In this document: in pieces, positions 1 through 7,895 of the stretch
Numbering within the stretch: the stretch's first letter is position 1
Layout of the letters: each line of letters opens with the position of its first letter
Assembly (NCBI RefSeq): GCF_962747995.1
Contig: NZ_CAUJAJ010000001.1
Location: 248,001-312,000, forward strand
DNA length: 64,000 nucleotides
Reading direction: 5' to 3'
From: Neisseria viridiae
Lineage (GTDB): Bacteria > Pseudomonadota > Gammaproteobacteria > Burkholderiales > Neisseriaceae
The notes under the pieces: model-generated
Databases searched by the model: none
What the model saw: only the letters and a program-made list of their open reading frames with translations
What the model was told of the DNA's origin: nothing
Made by a program: the position numbers and the translations under genes

Positions 1-973
1 TCATCGGTTGCAGGTCAACGAGGAAAACGTGGCTTTCGGTACGGCCGGAAACGATGCGCAAACCGCGTTTAACCAATTCTTCCGCCATGGCGGCAGCATT
101 GATTTTCACTTGTTTTGCGTATTGTTTGAATTCGGGTTGCAGGGCTTCTTTGAACGCAACGGCTTTGGCGGCGATAACGTGCATCAACGGACCGCCTTGC
201 AGGCTTGGGAAGATGGAAGAGTTCAGTGCTTTTTCGTGGGTATTGTCACGACACAAAATCACGCCGCCGCGCGGACCGCGCAGGGTTTTGTGGGTGGTGG
301 TGGTCACGAAGTCGCAGAATGGCACGGGGTTAGGATATTCGCCGCCGGCAATCAGGCCGGCATAGTGCGCCATGTCGACAAAGAGGTATGCGCCGACTTT
401 ATCGGCGATTTCGCGGAATTTTGCCCAGTCGATTTGCAACGCGTAGGCAGATGCACCGGCCACAATCATTTTGGGTTTGTGTTCAAGAGCCAAGCGTTCG
501 ACTTCGGCATAATCGAGCACTTCGTTTTCATCCAAACCATAAGTAATGGCGTTGTAGAGTTTGCCGGAAATATTAACGCTCGCGCCGTGGGTCAAGTGGC
601 CGCCGTGTGCCAGAGACATACCCAAAATGGTGTCGCCCGGTTTCAAAACAGAAGCGTACACAGCTTGGTTGGCTTGGGAACCGGAGTGCGGTTGGACGTT
701 GGCATAGGCGGCACCAAACAGTTCTTTTACACGGTCAATCGCTAATTGTTCGACAATATCGACGTATTCGCAGCCGCCGTAGTAGCGTTTGCCAGGATAG
801 CCTTCGGCGTATTTGTTGGTCAATTGCGAACCTTGTGCCTCCATCACGGCGCAGCTGACGTAGTTTTCAGAGGCAATCAGCTCGACGTGGTCTTGCTGGC
901 GTTGGTCTTCTTGGGCAATGGCTGCTGCCAAATCGGGGTCGTATTGTGCGAGGGTAACGCTTTTTGAAAACAT
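1..973 (-). CDS. glyA: Serine hydroxymethyltransferase (C-terminus outside the window)
   Basis: This PLP enzyme interconverts serine plus tetrahydrofolate with glycine plus 5,10-methylene-THF in the cytosol, the main source of one-carbon units. The first 324 residues are present; the rest of the roughly 416-residue protein lies before base 1. The reverse strand starts [15 protein letters not shown] and holds the SHMT signatures ELIASENY, a GGH-LTHGA stretch and [14 protein letters not shown], whose lysine, at residue 229, is the Schiff-base lysine of the family. The start at 973 has a strong Shine-Dalgarno (AAAGGAG, seen in complement). It is divergent from the small YdcH-like gene. Family identification is secure. 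Confidence 0.97.
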   Translation of the reverse strand, partial: MFSKSVTLAQYDPDLAAAIAQEDQRQQDHVELIASENYVSCAVMEAQGSQLTNKYAEGYPGKRYYGGCEYVDIVEQLAIDRVKELFGAAYANVQPHSGSQANQAVYASVLKPGDTILGMSLAHGGHLTHGASVNISGKLYNAITYGLDENEVLDYAEVERLALEHKPKMIVAGASAYALQIDWAKFREIADKVGAYLFVDMAHYAGLIAGGEYPNPVPFCDFVTTTTHKTLRGPRGGVILCRDNTHEKALNSSIFPSLQGGPLMHVIAAKAVAFKEALQPEFKQYAKQVKINAAAMAEELVKRGLRIVSGRTESHVFLVDLQPM

Positions 974-1123
974 GTTCTCGGCTCCTTTGTGTAATCAGGG
1001 TATAAGGGCTGAAAATTTATGCGTAAAGCGTGATATTGTCAACGTTTTTATCAACCGGACGGCGGTGTTAAAAGAAAATTTTGCCGTATCCGATAAAATA
1101 CTGGATAAAAATATTATCTTTGT

Positions 1124-1129
1124 TATAAT
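1124..1129 (+). promoter_or_regulatory. Probable -10 box of the YdcH-like gene
   Basis: A perfect TATAAT lies 55 bases before the start codon at 1184, in a locally AT-rich stretch. No good -35 box is seen about 17 bases upstream, so the assignment rests on the -10 alone. Confidence 0.4.
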
Positions 1130-1183
1130 TAATGTAAAGATTCAGTTTGCTTTTTAACCCATTAATGAAGAGAGGAAAGCGAT

Positions 1184-1402
1184 ATGTTCCCAGAATACCG
1201 TGATTTGATTTCCAAATTGAAACAGGAAGATTCCCACTTCGCCCGTCTGTTCGACGAACACAACGAGCTGGACGATAAAATTACCGGTCTGGTCAACAAT
1301 CCGGTTACCAGCGGTGCGGAAAACATCGATGAGCTGAAAAAAGCCAAATTGAAACTGAAAGACGAGTTGTACGCCATTCTGCAAAAAGCAGCGGGCAAAT
1401 AA
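1184..1402 (+). CDS. YdcH/DUF465 family small coiled-coil protein
   Basis: A 72-residue protein, MFPEYRDLISKLK at the start, almost entirely charged heptad-like helix, with the DUF465 pattern of a helix, a short turn (ITGLVNNPVTSG) and a second lysine-rich helix ending LKDELYAILQKAAGK. Proteins of this family are small, cytosolic and of unknown biochemical role. The start is supported by the purine-rich AGAGAGGAAAG just upstream. It stands alone, with its own -10 box and an uptake-sequence terminator 20 bases after the stop. Function is not inferred. Confidence 0.85.
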   Translation: MFPEYRDLISKLKQEDSHFARLFDEHNELDDKITGLVNNPVTSGAENIDELKKAKLKLKDELYAILQKAAGK

Positions 1403-1422
1403 TTCGGGTTTGAGTTTTTGAA

Positions 1423-1452
1423 ATGCCGTCTGAAATGTTTTCAGACGGCATT
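1423..1452 (+). terminator. Inverted uptake-sequence (DUS) terminator
   Basis: ATGCCGTCTGAA and TTCAGACGGCAT form a 12-bp stem around a five-base loop, followed by a T run. It ends the YdcH-like gene and also carries two DUS copies for DNA uptake. Confidence 0.9.
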
Positions 1453-1560
1453 TTTTCCGTTCAGAAAGGCGGTTTTCTATCTTTTTAAGGCTGTGTACGA
1501 AATATCGGCGGCAGCGTCGGATGCGCGCTGCCGCCCTTCTTTATCGGTCAGGCAGCCTGT

Positions 1561-2535
1561 TTATTTTGAATGCAGGCGGTTGAGGTAATCCACTTCTTCG
1601 CGGCTGCCCATAATGACGGCGACGCGCTGGTGCAGGCTTTCGGGCTGTATGTCGAGCATGGTCTGATATGCGTTGCTTGCCGATGCGTCCGCCTGTTCGA
1701 GTATCAGGCTCATAGGGTTGGCTTCGTACATCAGGCGCAGTTTGCCGGGTTTGGCGGGGTCGCGTTTGTCTTGCGGATACATGAACACGCCGCCGCGCAT
1801 CAGGATGCGGTGGATTTCGGCAACCATACTGGCTACCCAGCGCATATTGTAGTTTTTGCCGCGCGTGCCGGTTTCGCCTGCCAAGAGTTCGTCGATGTAT
1901 TGTTGGACGGGGGGCAGCCAGTGGCGGCGGTTGGACATATTGATGGCGAATTCTTTGGTGCTTTCGGGTACTTTCGGGTTTTCTTTGGTCAGCACAAATT
2001 CGTTTTCGGCATTGAGCGTGAACATATACACGCCGTGCCCAAGTGTGAATACGAGCTGGGTTTGAGGCCCGTAAAGAACGTAACCGGCGGCAAGCTGCTG
2101 TCTGCCCGTTTGAAGGAATGATTCGGTTGCCAATGCGCCTTCGGGTTTGGCGAGAATGGAGAAAATCGTACCGACGGAAATGTTGACATCAATATTGGAC
2201 GATCCGTCTAAAGGGTCGAATAGGACGAGATAGCGTCCGTTTTCACCGGCACTCACGAAAGTGTCTTCTTCCTCGCTTGCCAAACCGGCAACGTCAGGGT
2301 TGGCTTTGAGTGTATCAATCATAATGTTGTTGGCGATAACGTCTAATTTTTTCTGGTCTTCGCCCTGAATATTGCCCGTGCCCGCCATACCCAATACGCC
2401 GGCCAGTGCGCCGAGGCGGACTTTGGCGTTGATTTCGGTGCAGGCGGAAACGACGGACAGTAAAACGCCGCCGAGTGATTCGGACAGTTGGTTTTGTTGC
2501 AGATGTTCGGGGAGGAATCGGGTCAGTGTGTCCAT
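1561..2535 (-). CDS. fbp: Fructose-1,6-bisphosphatase class I
   Basis: Gluconeogenic enzyme that hydrolyses fructose 1,6-bisphosphate to fructose 6-phosphate. The 324-residue product starts MDTLTRFLPEHLQQ and contains the metal and substrate motif DPLDGSSNIDVNISVGTIFS, then a GGVFMYP stretch and a C-terminal RVAVIMGSREEV. An in-frame ATG further upstream would add 81 residues, but those translate a DUS (MPSE) and low-complexity sequence and do not resemble the family, so the start at 2535 is preferred although its ribosome site is weak. It lies downstream of rlmJ on the same strand with a DUS terminator in between. Confidence 0.95.
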   Translation of the reverse strand: MDTLTRFLPEHLQQNQLSESLGGVLLSVVSACTEINAKVRLGALAGVLGMAGTGNIQGEDQKKLDVIANNIMIDTLKANPDVAGLASEEEDTFVSAGENGRYLVLFDPLDGSSNIDVNISVGTIFSILAKPEGALATESFLQTGRQQLAAGYVLYGPQTQLVFTLGHGVYMFTLNAENEFVLTKENPKVPESTKEFAINMSNRRHWLPPVQQYIDELLAGETGTRGKNYNMRWVASMVAEIHRILMRGGVFMYPQDKRDPAKPGKLRLMYEANPMSLILEQADASASNAYQTMLDIQPESLHQRVAVIMGSREEVDYLNRLHSK

Positions 2536-2747
2536 AGTTTGCTCGTTTCGGAAAGGTTTGTGCCGTCTGAAAGGCGGCAGGTTGCTGCGGGGCGTTCCTT
2601 TGGCGCGTTCCGCCAGATATCGCATGGGATTGTAGTGGAAAAAAACGGCGCGGGGCAAGTCGGAACGCGGCAGGCGGATGAGGAGATATTTATTCTTAAA
2701 AGTGCCGGCTGCCGGTATATCGTCCGGTTTTGTTTGTTTGACGGGAG

Positions 2748-2778
2748 ATGCCGTCTGAAGGGCTGTTTCAGACGGCAT
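2748..2778 (-). terminator. DUS-pair terminator of rlmJ
   Basis: Two inverted 12-mer uptake sequences flank a short loop just past the rlmJ stop codon, between rlmJ and fbp. Another single DUS core lies at 2562-2571 in the fbp leader. Confidence 0.75.
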
Positions 2779-2783
2779 TGGGG

Positions 2784-3629
2784 TCAGCGGATTTTGCTGT
2801 CCAACAGGTAGCGCGCACCTTCGTCTTGCGCCAGCAGCCGCGTCAGGGCGGGGAGGTTTGCCGCCAATTGTTCCGCCAACAGATAGGGCGGATTGATGAC
2901 GAACATTCCGCTGCCGTGCATACCGAAGCCGTCGGCTTTCGGAGCGTGGACGTGCAGTTCGGCGTGAAGGTAGTTGTTGGGAACGAGTTTTTTCAATTCT
3001 TCCGGCAGCTTGCGGCTTTCTTCGCGACTGAGGCAGGGATACCAGATGAGATAACAGCCGGACTCAAAACGTTTCAGTGCGGTTTTGAGCGTATCCGTCA
3101 CGCGCCGGTAGTCTTGTTTTTCCTCATAGGGCGGGTCGATGAGAATAACAGCGCGTCGCGGCGGAGGCGGCAGCAGGGAAATCAGCCCTTTGTAACCGTC
3201 TTCGCGCAACACTTGTCCGCGTTTGCCCAGTCCTGCTTCGCCCATATTGTTTTGCAGATGGACAAAGTCGGTGGGGTGCAGCTCAAACAGGCGCAATTTG
3301 TCGCCGACGCGGGTCAGCGATTGCGCCAGCCACGGAGAACCGCAGTAAAGTTTGGGCGAGGGCAGGATTTTTTGTATGTGCAAAGCAAAGTCAGACAGTT
3401 CGGCAGGCAGGTTTTGCGCCTGTCGGAGCAGGGCGATGCCTTGGCGGTATTCACCGACTTTCTGTGCTTCGCTGCTGCCGAGGTCGTACAAACCCGCGCC
3501 GCCGTGCGTGTCGATGTACCAGTAGGGCTTGTCTTTGCGGTTGAAATATTGCAGCACTAAAAACAAGGTGAAGTGTTTGAGTATATCGGCGTGGTTGCCG
3601 GCGTGGAATGCGTGTCTGTAACTGAGCAT
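2784..3629 (-). CDS. rlmJ: 23S rRNA (adenine-2030-N6)-methyltransferase RlmJ
   Basis: Rossmann-fold SAM-dependent methyltransferase that modifies adenine 2030 of 23S rRNA. The 281-residue protein starts MLSYRHAFHAGNHADILKH, the conserved N-terminus of the RlmJ/YhiR family, has the SAM-binding stretch YIDTHGGAGLYDL and the N6-adenine catalytic motif IDPPYE. Length matches E. coli RlmJ (about 280). It lies between plsY and fbp on the same strand, but each of the three has its own DUS hairpin, so they are probably separate transcripts. Confidence 0.93.
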   Translation of the reverse strand: MLSYRHAFHAGNHADILKHFTLFLVLQYFNRKDKPYWYIDTHGGAGLYDLGSSEAQKVGEYRQGIALLRQAQNLPAELSDFALHIQKILPSPKLYCGSPWLAQSLTRVGDKLRLFELHPTDFVHLQNNMGEAGLGKRGQVLREDGYKGLISLLPPPPRRAVILIDPPYEEKQDYRRVTDTLKTALKRFESGCYLIWYPCLSREESRKLPEELKKLVPNNYLHAELHVHAPKADGFGMHGSGMFVINPPYLLAEQLAANLPALTRLLAQDEGARYLLDSKIR

Positions 3630-3653
3630 GGTATGAAAGCCGTTTGTGCGGAA

Positions 3654-3691
3654 ATGCCGTCTGAACGCGGGAACATGGTTTCAGACGGCAT
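3654..3691 (-). terminator. DUS-pair hairpin after plsY
   Basis: Inverted 12-mer uptake sequences with a 14-base loop, 25 bases beyond the plsY stop codon and in the rlmJ leader. Position suits termination of plsY; the T run is weak. Confidence 0.65.
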
Positions 3692-3716
3692 GACGTAATG
3701 GAAAACAAATGCTGAA

Positions 3717-4319
3717 TCAGCGTTTTTCGCCGATTTTGCCTTCTTTGCCTTTAAGCAGGTTGCTGATATTGCTTTTGTGGCGGAACAACACCAGCAAAGC
3801 AATGGCGACGGTCGCCCAAACCCACGAGACGTGCGGCATAAAGAAGGATGCGGCGACCGGTGCGGCGATTGTGGCGGTTAATGCGGCAAGGGAGGACACC
3901 TTGAAGCCGAATGCCATAACAAGCCAAATCAACGCGCAGACCAAGGCAGTTGCGGGAGAGAGTGCCAGAAGCACGCCCAATGCCGTTGCCACGCCTTTGC
4001 CGCCCTTAAATCCGAAAAACACCGGCCACATATGCCCGACCAGCGCGGCGAGTGCGACGGCAGCGATTGCGCTGTCGGACAAGCCGAGCAGTTCTTGAAA
4101 CACGCGTGCAAGCAAAACGGCAACCAAACCTTTGGCAGCATCGCCCAAGAGCGTCAGCGCGGCTGCCTTTTTTTTGCCGCTGCGTAAAACATTGGTCGCG
4201 CCGGGATTGCCCGATCCGTAGGTGCGCGGGTCGTCCATGCCGTAATACTTGGACACGATGACGGCAAAAGAAAGTGAGCCGATCAGATAGGAAACGGCAA
4301 CAGCCGGTATGTTGAACAT
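3717..4319 (-). CDS. plsY: Acyl-phosphate:glycerol-3-phosphate acyltransferase PlsY
   Basis: Integral inner-membrane enzyme that makes lysophosphatidic acid from acyl-phosphate and glycerol 3-phosphate, the first acylation of phospholipid synthesis. The 200-residue protein has the three cytoplasmic PlsY motifs in order: GSGNPGATNVLR near residue 36, KGGKGVATALG in the middle and HKSNISNLLKGKE at the C-terminus, separated by hydrophobic helices. Start MFNIPAVAVSYLIGS at 4319 matches the family N-terminus. It is divergent from folB with 55 bases between the starts. Confidence 0.95.
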   Translation of the reverse strand: MFNIPAVAVSYLIGSLSFAVIVSKYYGMDDPRTYGSGNPGATNVLRSGKKKAAALTLLGDAAKGLVAVLLARVFQELLGLSDSAIAAVALAALVGHMWPVFFGFKGGKGVATALGVLLALSPATALVCALIWLVMAFGFKVSSLAALTATIAAPVAASFFMPHVSWVWATVAIALLVLFRHKSNISNLLKGKEGKIGEKR

Positions 4320-4374
4320 TTGCGGTACTTTACTTAGAATGGTGCGGTTATTTTAGCAAAAAACGGGGCGGATT

Positions 4375-4731
4375 ATGGATAAAATCTTTTTGCACGGCAT
4401 GAAGGCGGATACGCTTATCGGCGTGTACGGCTGGGAACGCGAACGGTTGCAGACCCTGATTGTCGATTTGGACATCGGCATTCCCGAGAAAGCGGGTTCG
4501 GACGACGATATTGCCAATACGGTGCATTATGCCGAGGTATGCGAAACGCTGCGCCGACATCTGAAAGAACAGGATTTCCTGCTTTTGGAAGCGTTGGCGG
4601 AATATATTGCCGATTTGGTTTTGGGATATTTCGGCGCGTTATGGGTGCGCGTGAAAATCGTCAAGCCGGGTATTTTGGAAGGCGTGCGCGAGGTTGGCGT
4701 GGAAATCGAGCGCGGCAAGCGTGAAGATTGA
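4375..4731 (+). CDS. folB: Dihydroneopterin aldolase
   Basis: Folate pathway enzyme converting 7,8-dihydroneopterin to 6-hydroxymethyl-7,8-dihydropterin and glycolaldehyde. The 118-residue protein starts MDKIFLHGMKADTLIGVYGWE, the typical FolB opening, and ends with the conserved VRVKIVKPGIL segment containing the catalytic lysine region. Length is usual for the family (about 120). It is followed after 33 bases by the Nudix gene on the same strand, so the two may form an operon ending at the hairpin near 5316. Confidence 0.93.
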   Translation: MDKIFLHGMKADTLIGVYGWERERLQTLIVDLDIGIPEKAGSDDDIANTVHYAEVCETLRRHLKEQDFLLLEALAEYIADLVLGYFGALWVRVKIVKPGILEGVREVGVEIERGKRED

Positions 4732-4764
4732 ACGGCAGAATAGGAAACGGAAAGGAGATGTGAA

Positions 4765-5301
4765 GTGGATTTGAGGGAAGTAAAATTAGGCGGCGAAACC
4801 ATTTACGAGGGCGGTTTCGTCAGTATCAGCAGGGATAAGGTCAGGTTACCCAACGGTAATGAAGGGCAGCGTATCGTCATCCGTCATCCGGGTGCGGCGT
4901 GCGTGTTGGCGGTAACGGATGAGGAAAAGGTCGTTTTGGTGCGGCAGTGGCGTTATGCGGCAAATCAGGCGACATTGGAACTTCCTGCGGGTAAGCTGGA
5001 TGTGGCGGGCGAGGATATGGCAGCGTGTGCGCTGCGAGAATTGGCGGAAGAAACGCCTTATACCGCCGACAGCGTGCGCCTGCTGTACAGCTTTTATACG
5101 GCGGTCGGTTTTTGCAACGAAAAAATGTATCTGTTCGAGGCGGAAGGCGTGCGTTTGGGCAGTACGCTTTCTAATGATGAAGATGAAATAACGGAAACCG
5201 TGCTGATGTCGAAAGATGAAGTCCGTCAGGCATTGGCAAACGATGAAATTAAAGACGGTAAAACATTAATCGGTTTGCAATACTGGCTGATGAAGGATTG
5301 A
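4765..5301 (+). CDS. Nudix hydrolase, ADP-ribose pyrophosphatase-like
   Basis: A 178-residue protein of the NudF/ADP-ribose pyrophosphatase group, which cleaves nucleoside diphosphates linked to another moiety. It starts at a GTG with a strong Shine-Dalgarno (AAAGGAG) seven bases upstream. The Nudix box is at residues 76-99 (GKLDVAGE ... RELAEETPY): the catalytic RE..EE is intact, but there are six instead of five residues between the first glycine and glutamate, and the terminal glycine is proline. Upstream, LVRQWRY and LPAG match the ADPRase subfamily. The substrate is inferred from family resemblance only. Confidence 0.88.
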   Translation: MDLREVKLGGETIYEGGFVSISRDKVRLPNGNEGQRIVIRHPGAACVLAVTDEEKVVLVRQWRYAANQATLELPAGKLDVAGEDMAACALRELAEETPYTADSVRLLYSFYTAVGFCNEKMYLFEAEGVRLGSTLSNDEDEITETVLMSKDEVRQALANDEIKDGKTLIGLQYWLMKD

Positions 5302-5315
5302 CAGGATGTTGGAAC

Positions 5316-5346
5316 TGCCCGCCGGAGTAAGTCGGCGGGCATTTTG
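5316..5346 (+). terminator. Rho-independent terminator after the Nudix gene
   Basis: TGCCCGCCG and CGGCGGGCA form a GC-rich stem with an eight-base loop followed by TTTTG. It does not contain a DUS, unlike most terminators in this window. Confidence 0.85.
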
Positions 5347-5480
5347 TTTGGCGGATGGGATATGCCTTTTCGGCTTGTCTCTGGGTGCGTCCTTTAAAGT
5401 AATTCGTGCTTTAGTAATAAGAGGGAAAGGGGTATGATAATTACCCAAACGAACATGATAATTTTTAAGAATAGTTAATA

Positions 5481-5645
5481 ATGAATATCTTTGTTACTGA
5501 TTTTTCTTACAGGTTTATTAGTTTATTGGTTCTGTCTTATATACCGTCAATTCATTCATCGGATGATGATATTGATTTTGGCAAAAGGGTTATGATGGTT
5601 ACTTTTTTTGCATTTTTAGACGCAGCAATAGAGTGTTTTTTTTAA
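5481..5645 (+). CDS. Possible 54-residue hydrophobic small protein
   Basis: An open frame starting MNIFVTDFSYRFISLLVL, rich in Phe, Ile and Leu with a DDDIDF patch, and ending CFF at a TAA. No clear Shine-Dalgarno is visible and I recognise no family. The surrounding stretch 5347-5692 is AT-rich and otherwise empty. It may be a decayed fragment belonging to the toxin/ankyrin accessory patch that follows. Low confidence that it is expressed. Confidence 0.25.
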   Translation: MNIFVTDFSYRFISLLVLSYIPSIHSSDDDIDFGKRVMMVTFFAFLDAAIECFF

Positions 5646-5692
5646 GAAATAGAGCTGGATTTCGCGGGAGAGCTATCCTTACCTATGGCGCA

Positions 5693-6253
5693 TCAGGCAT
5701 ATTGCTCCATTAGGGCAATAACCGGTTTCAAACTTTGGTCATCGGAAAAATAAGTCTTCATAAAATCCAATAGCGACATGTTTGCATTCTTGACAGGGTG
5801 ATGCACATCTGCACCTTTGTCCAGCATGGCTTTTAAAACGTCCAGTCTGTCGGGGATGCCGCCTATCATGGCCAAAGGAATTCCTTGGTCGGTATAGGTT
5901 TCAATGTTCGGATCCGCTCCGGCCTCCAACAGTACCATGACCGCATCTCCGTTTTCTGCCCGCATCGCGTAATGCAGCGGTGTCATGCCGTAGATGTCTT
6001 GGGCGTTTACAGGGACACCTTTGTCTATGTAAAACCGTATAGTTTCAGGTGATGACGGATTCCAAATATTAGCCCTATGCAGGCTATTCCATTTTTCGGG
6101 CTCACTTACCCTTAAAGGATCCAGTTTTCCTTCTTCCACCATTTTTTGCAGAAAGTCGGTATCTCCATGCCGATTTGCTATCACAATCAACATACCTAAA
6201 TCATTTTGATATTCAAGCTGTTTCTGTCTATAAATTTCCAAATCATTTATCAT
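5693..6253 (-). CDS. Ankyrin-repeat protein, candidate immunity protein
   Basis: A 186-residue protein without signal peptide. Residues about 60-160 hold ankyrin repeats: VNAQDIYGMTPLHYAMRAEN followed by AVMVLLEAGADPNIETYTDQ and LDVLKAMLDKGADVHHP. The N-terminal third is helical and repeat-like. Its ATG follows directly on the TAA of a toxin-like remnant (6254-6256), the compact spacing usual for toxin-immunity pairs, and ankyrin proteins are known immunity partners in polymorphic toxin loci. That role is inference from context; the sequence itself shows only the repeat fold. GC content is lower than in the neighbouring housekeeping genes. Confidence 0.8.
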   Translation of the reverse strand: MINDLEIYRQKQLEYQNDLGMLIVIANRHGDTDFLQKMVEEGKLDPLRVSEPEKWNSLHRANIWNPSSPETIRFYIDKGVPVNAQDIYGMTPLHYAMRAENGDAVMVLLEAGADPNIETYTDQGIPLAMIGGIPDRLDVLKAMLDKGADVHHPVKNANMSLLDFMKTYFSDDQSLKPVIALMEQYA

Positions 6254-6504
6254 TTATTTACTCCTTGATTTTAAAAAAATCTTCATATCCTCTTTAATTT
6301 CATCCAGCTCATCATTACCTGGTTTTTCAAACCTGGGGTTGTGAGACTCGTTTTCCGCCTTGTTCTGCAGAGCAAACAATTTTTTCGTCCTTTTCGGGTC
6401 GTTCACATACTCATTCAACTGGCTCTGCGTCATGCCTAATTCGTCGGTGGATCTGTTTTTTTATCAAAGTTGGGTTTCGGCGGCTCGTCTTTTTGAGCTG
6501 CTTC
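6254..6504 (-). pseudogene. C-terminal remnant of a polymorphic (HNH/GHH-like) toxin
   Basis: Reverse-strand reading gives EAAQKDEPPKPNFDKKTD in one frame and, after about base 6451, STDELGMTQSQLNEYVNDP in another, ending SHNPRFEKPG...KSRSK and a TAA that touches the ankyrin start codon. The LGMTQ...VNDP...SHNPRFE pattern is typical of the C-terminal end of HNH/GHH-type nuclease toxins carried by Maf, Rhs or CDI proteins. One missing base near 6450 and an upstream in-frame TGA break it, and no N-terminal part is present. It is therefore a dead cassette or a silent donor segment. Family assignment is by pattern only. Confidence 0.5.
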
Positions 6505-6505
6505 T

Positions 6506-6548
6506 CAAAGCCTTGGTGGTTTCATCTTGCCAAGGCTTTTTCTTTGTT
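6506..6548 (+). terminator. Hairpin with T run within the toxin remnant
   Basis: AAAGCCTTGG and CCAAGGCTTT form a 10-bp stem around a 13-base loop, followed on the + strand by TTTCTTTG. No + strand gene ends here now, so it may mark the edge of a recombined cassette. The rest of 6549-6662 shows nothing recognisable. Confidence 0.45.
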
Positions 6549-6662
6549 ACAGACCTAAAAGCTCAATTTGAATTTGAGAACGGTAATTGGCACAGGCAGT
6601 ATTTAAACAAGCGAAGCCAATTTATAGATTATGTCAAAACCAAAGGAAGCAATTTTTTGTGA

Positions 6663-7022
6663 TTATTTGACTGCCGTCCCTATCTTCAGCCCGAGCCAAG
6701 TCAGCAGCAGCGAACCTGCCGTGTGCAGGAAAATATTGGCAAGTGCCGAAGCGGGACGATTCGATTGGAGCAGGGAGACGGTTTCCAGTGAAAATCCGGA
6801 AAGCGTGGTCAGGCTGCCGAGGAAACCGGTAATCAGCAGCAGCTTCCATTGCGGATGGCTGACGGTTTCGGCAAAGATGCCGATGAGCAGCGCACCCGTC
6901 CAGTTGGCAAACAGGTTGCCCGTGGCGGGAGACAACGATGCGGGAACGGCGAGGTTGAGCAGCCAACGCGCAGTCGCACCGAGTGCCGCACCGACGGAGA
7001 GGGGGATGATGTTGGAAAGCAT
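6663..7022 (-). CDS. crcB: Fluoride efflux channel CrcB/FluC
   Basis: Small four-helix membrane protein that exports fluoride as a dual-topology dimer. The 119-residue protein has the family landmarks: an N-terminal [10 protein letters not shown] (usually GGxxGAxxRY), [15 protein letters not shown] in the second helix, and [15 protein letters not shown], the counterpart of the GFCGGLTTFSTF pore motif with some substitutions. It follows the CbiM-like membrane gene at 28 bases on the same strand, and that gap contains a DUS (7037-7048). No fluoride riboswitch was recognised nearby. Confidence 0.9.
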   Translation of the reverse strand: MLSNIIPLSVGAALGATARWLLNLAVPASLSPATGNLFANWTGALLIGIFAETVSHPQWKLLLITGFLGSLTTLSGFSLETVSLLQSNRPASALANIFLHTAGSLLLTWLGLKIGTAVK

Positions 7023-7050
7023 GGTTTTGTCTGCCTATGCCGTCTGAAGG

Positions 7051-7731
7051 CTACCGCCATATGCTGCGGTCGGACTTCAGATAGCGGTTGTCATCGAAAG
7101 TGTTGATCCAATGGGGCTTCAGGGCAACAAATATGGCAGTTGAAATGCCGCTGAGGAAGGCTTCCGCCCACGCCAGCAGAATAAAGACGGGCAGGGCGGT
7201 CGTCCACAATATTTCGGACGGAAAAGCGTTTGCGGCATCCAAAATACCGGTCAGCACCAGCCCGGTCAGCAGAATGCCGGCGGCGGAAGCGAGAAAGCCG
7301 TTGACGAAAATAAAGATGAAAATATTGGGCGGCAGGCGGTCGACCAGCACACGCGACAGGCGGTTGACGGCAAGTGCGGGCAAAATCAGAACCAATACGT
7401 TTGCAGGATACGCACCGGAAGAGCCGGCAAACAGCAGGCAGTATGGAAGCATTAGAATCGAGGCAAGCCAAAGGGCGGCGGAGGTATCCACCATCAGAGC
7501 GACCAGGTTGACGGCGAGCAGGTGATAGCTCATTTGGGCAAGCTGTCCGCCGCCGGCAGCGGTGTTCAAACTCCATGCCGCAGAAAAAATAACGATACAG
7601 AGCGGTACGGCGGAACGGTAGCGGGCAAGCGAGCGGAATGCCGACGGTCCGGAAGCTGCCAATAGGAGGATGAGTGCAATCCATGAAGCCCCCAGCAGCA
7701 TATCTGAAAACCAGACTGTTTGGAAAATCAT
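7051..7731 (-). CDS. Multipass membrane protein, CbiM-like (COG3235 type)
   Basis: A 226-residue, very hydrophobic protein with about six or seven membrane segments, beginning MIFQTVWFSDMLLGASWIAL. The overall length, helix spacing and the HWINTFDD tail after the last helix resemble predicted energy-coupling-factor membrane proteins related to CbiM, but the metal-binding N-terminal MHI motif of true CbiM proteins is absent. No ATPase or coupling protein is adjacent; crcB follows downstream. The transport substrate is unknown. Divergent from ftsK across a promoter region with a palindrome. Confidence 0.6.
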   Translation of the reverse strand: MIFQTVWFSDMLLGASWIALILLLAASGPSAFRSLARYRSAVPLCIVIFSAAWSLNTAAGGGQLAQMSYHLLAVNLVALMVDTSAALWLASILMLPYCLLFAGSSGAYPANVLVLILPALAVNRLSRVLVDRLPPNIFIFIFVNGFLASAAGILLTGLVLTGILDAANAFPSEILWTTALPVFILLAWAEAFLSGISTAIFVALKPHWINTFDDNRYLKSDRSIWR

Positions 7732-7807
7732 GCCAATACCGTAAAGATGAATAAGAGAGCATCTATTATAGTGCTGCCTGCGGCAAACAGAAAGCTGTAA
7801 TGATTTT

Positions 7808-7842
7808 GACCGAATTGTCGGTCAGGTTGTTTTGTTTATAAT
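7808..7842 (+). promoter_or_regulatory. ftsK promoter with overlapping palindrome
   Basis: TTGTCG (7815-7820) and TATAAT (7837-7842), 16 bases apart, form a good sigma-70 promoter 53 bases before the ftsK start. The palindrome GACCGA-attg-TCGGTC (7808-7823) covers the -35 box and looks like a dimeric repressor operator. Confidence 0.55.
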
Positions 7843-7895
7843 GGAAACACGTTAAAATATACCTATTTAATCGTTTGCTTTGCGGGAAACTGCAT

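Noticed and set aside
6360-6662. A 100-codon plus-strand frame in the accessory patch
   Set aside because: It is antisense to the toxin remnant, whose reverse reading matches a known toxin-end pattern.
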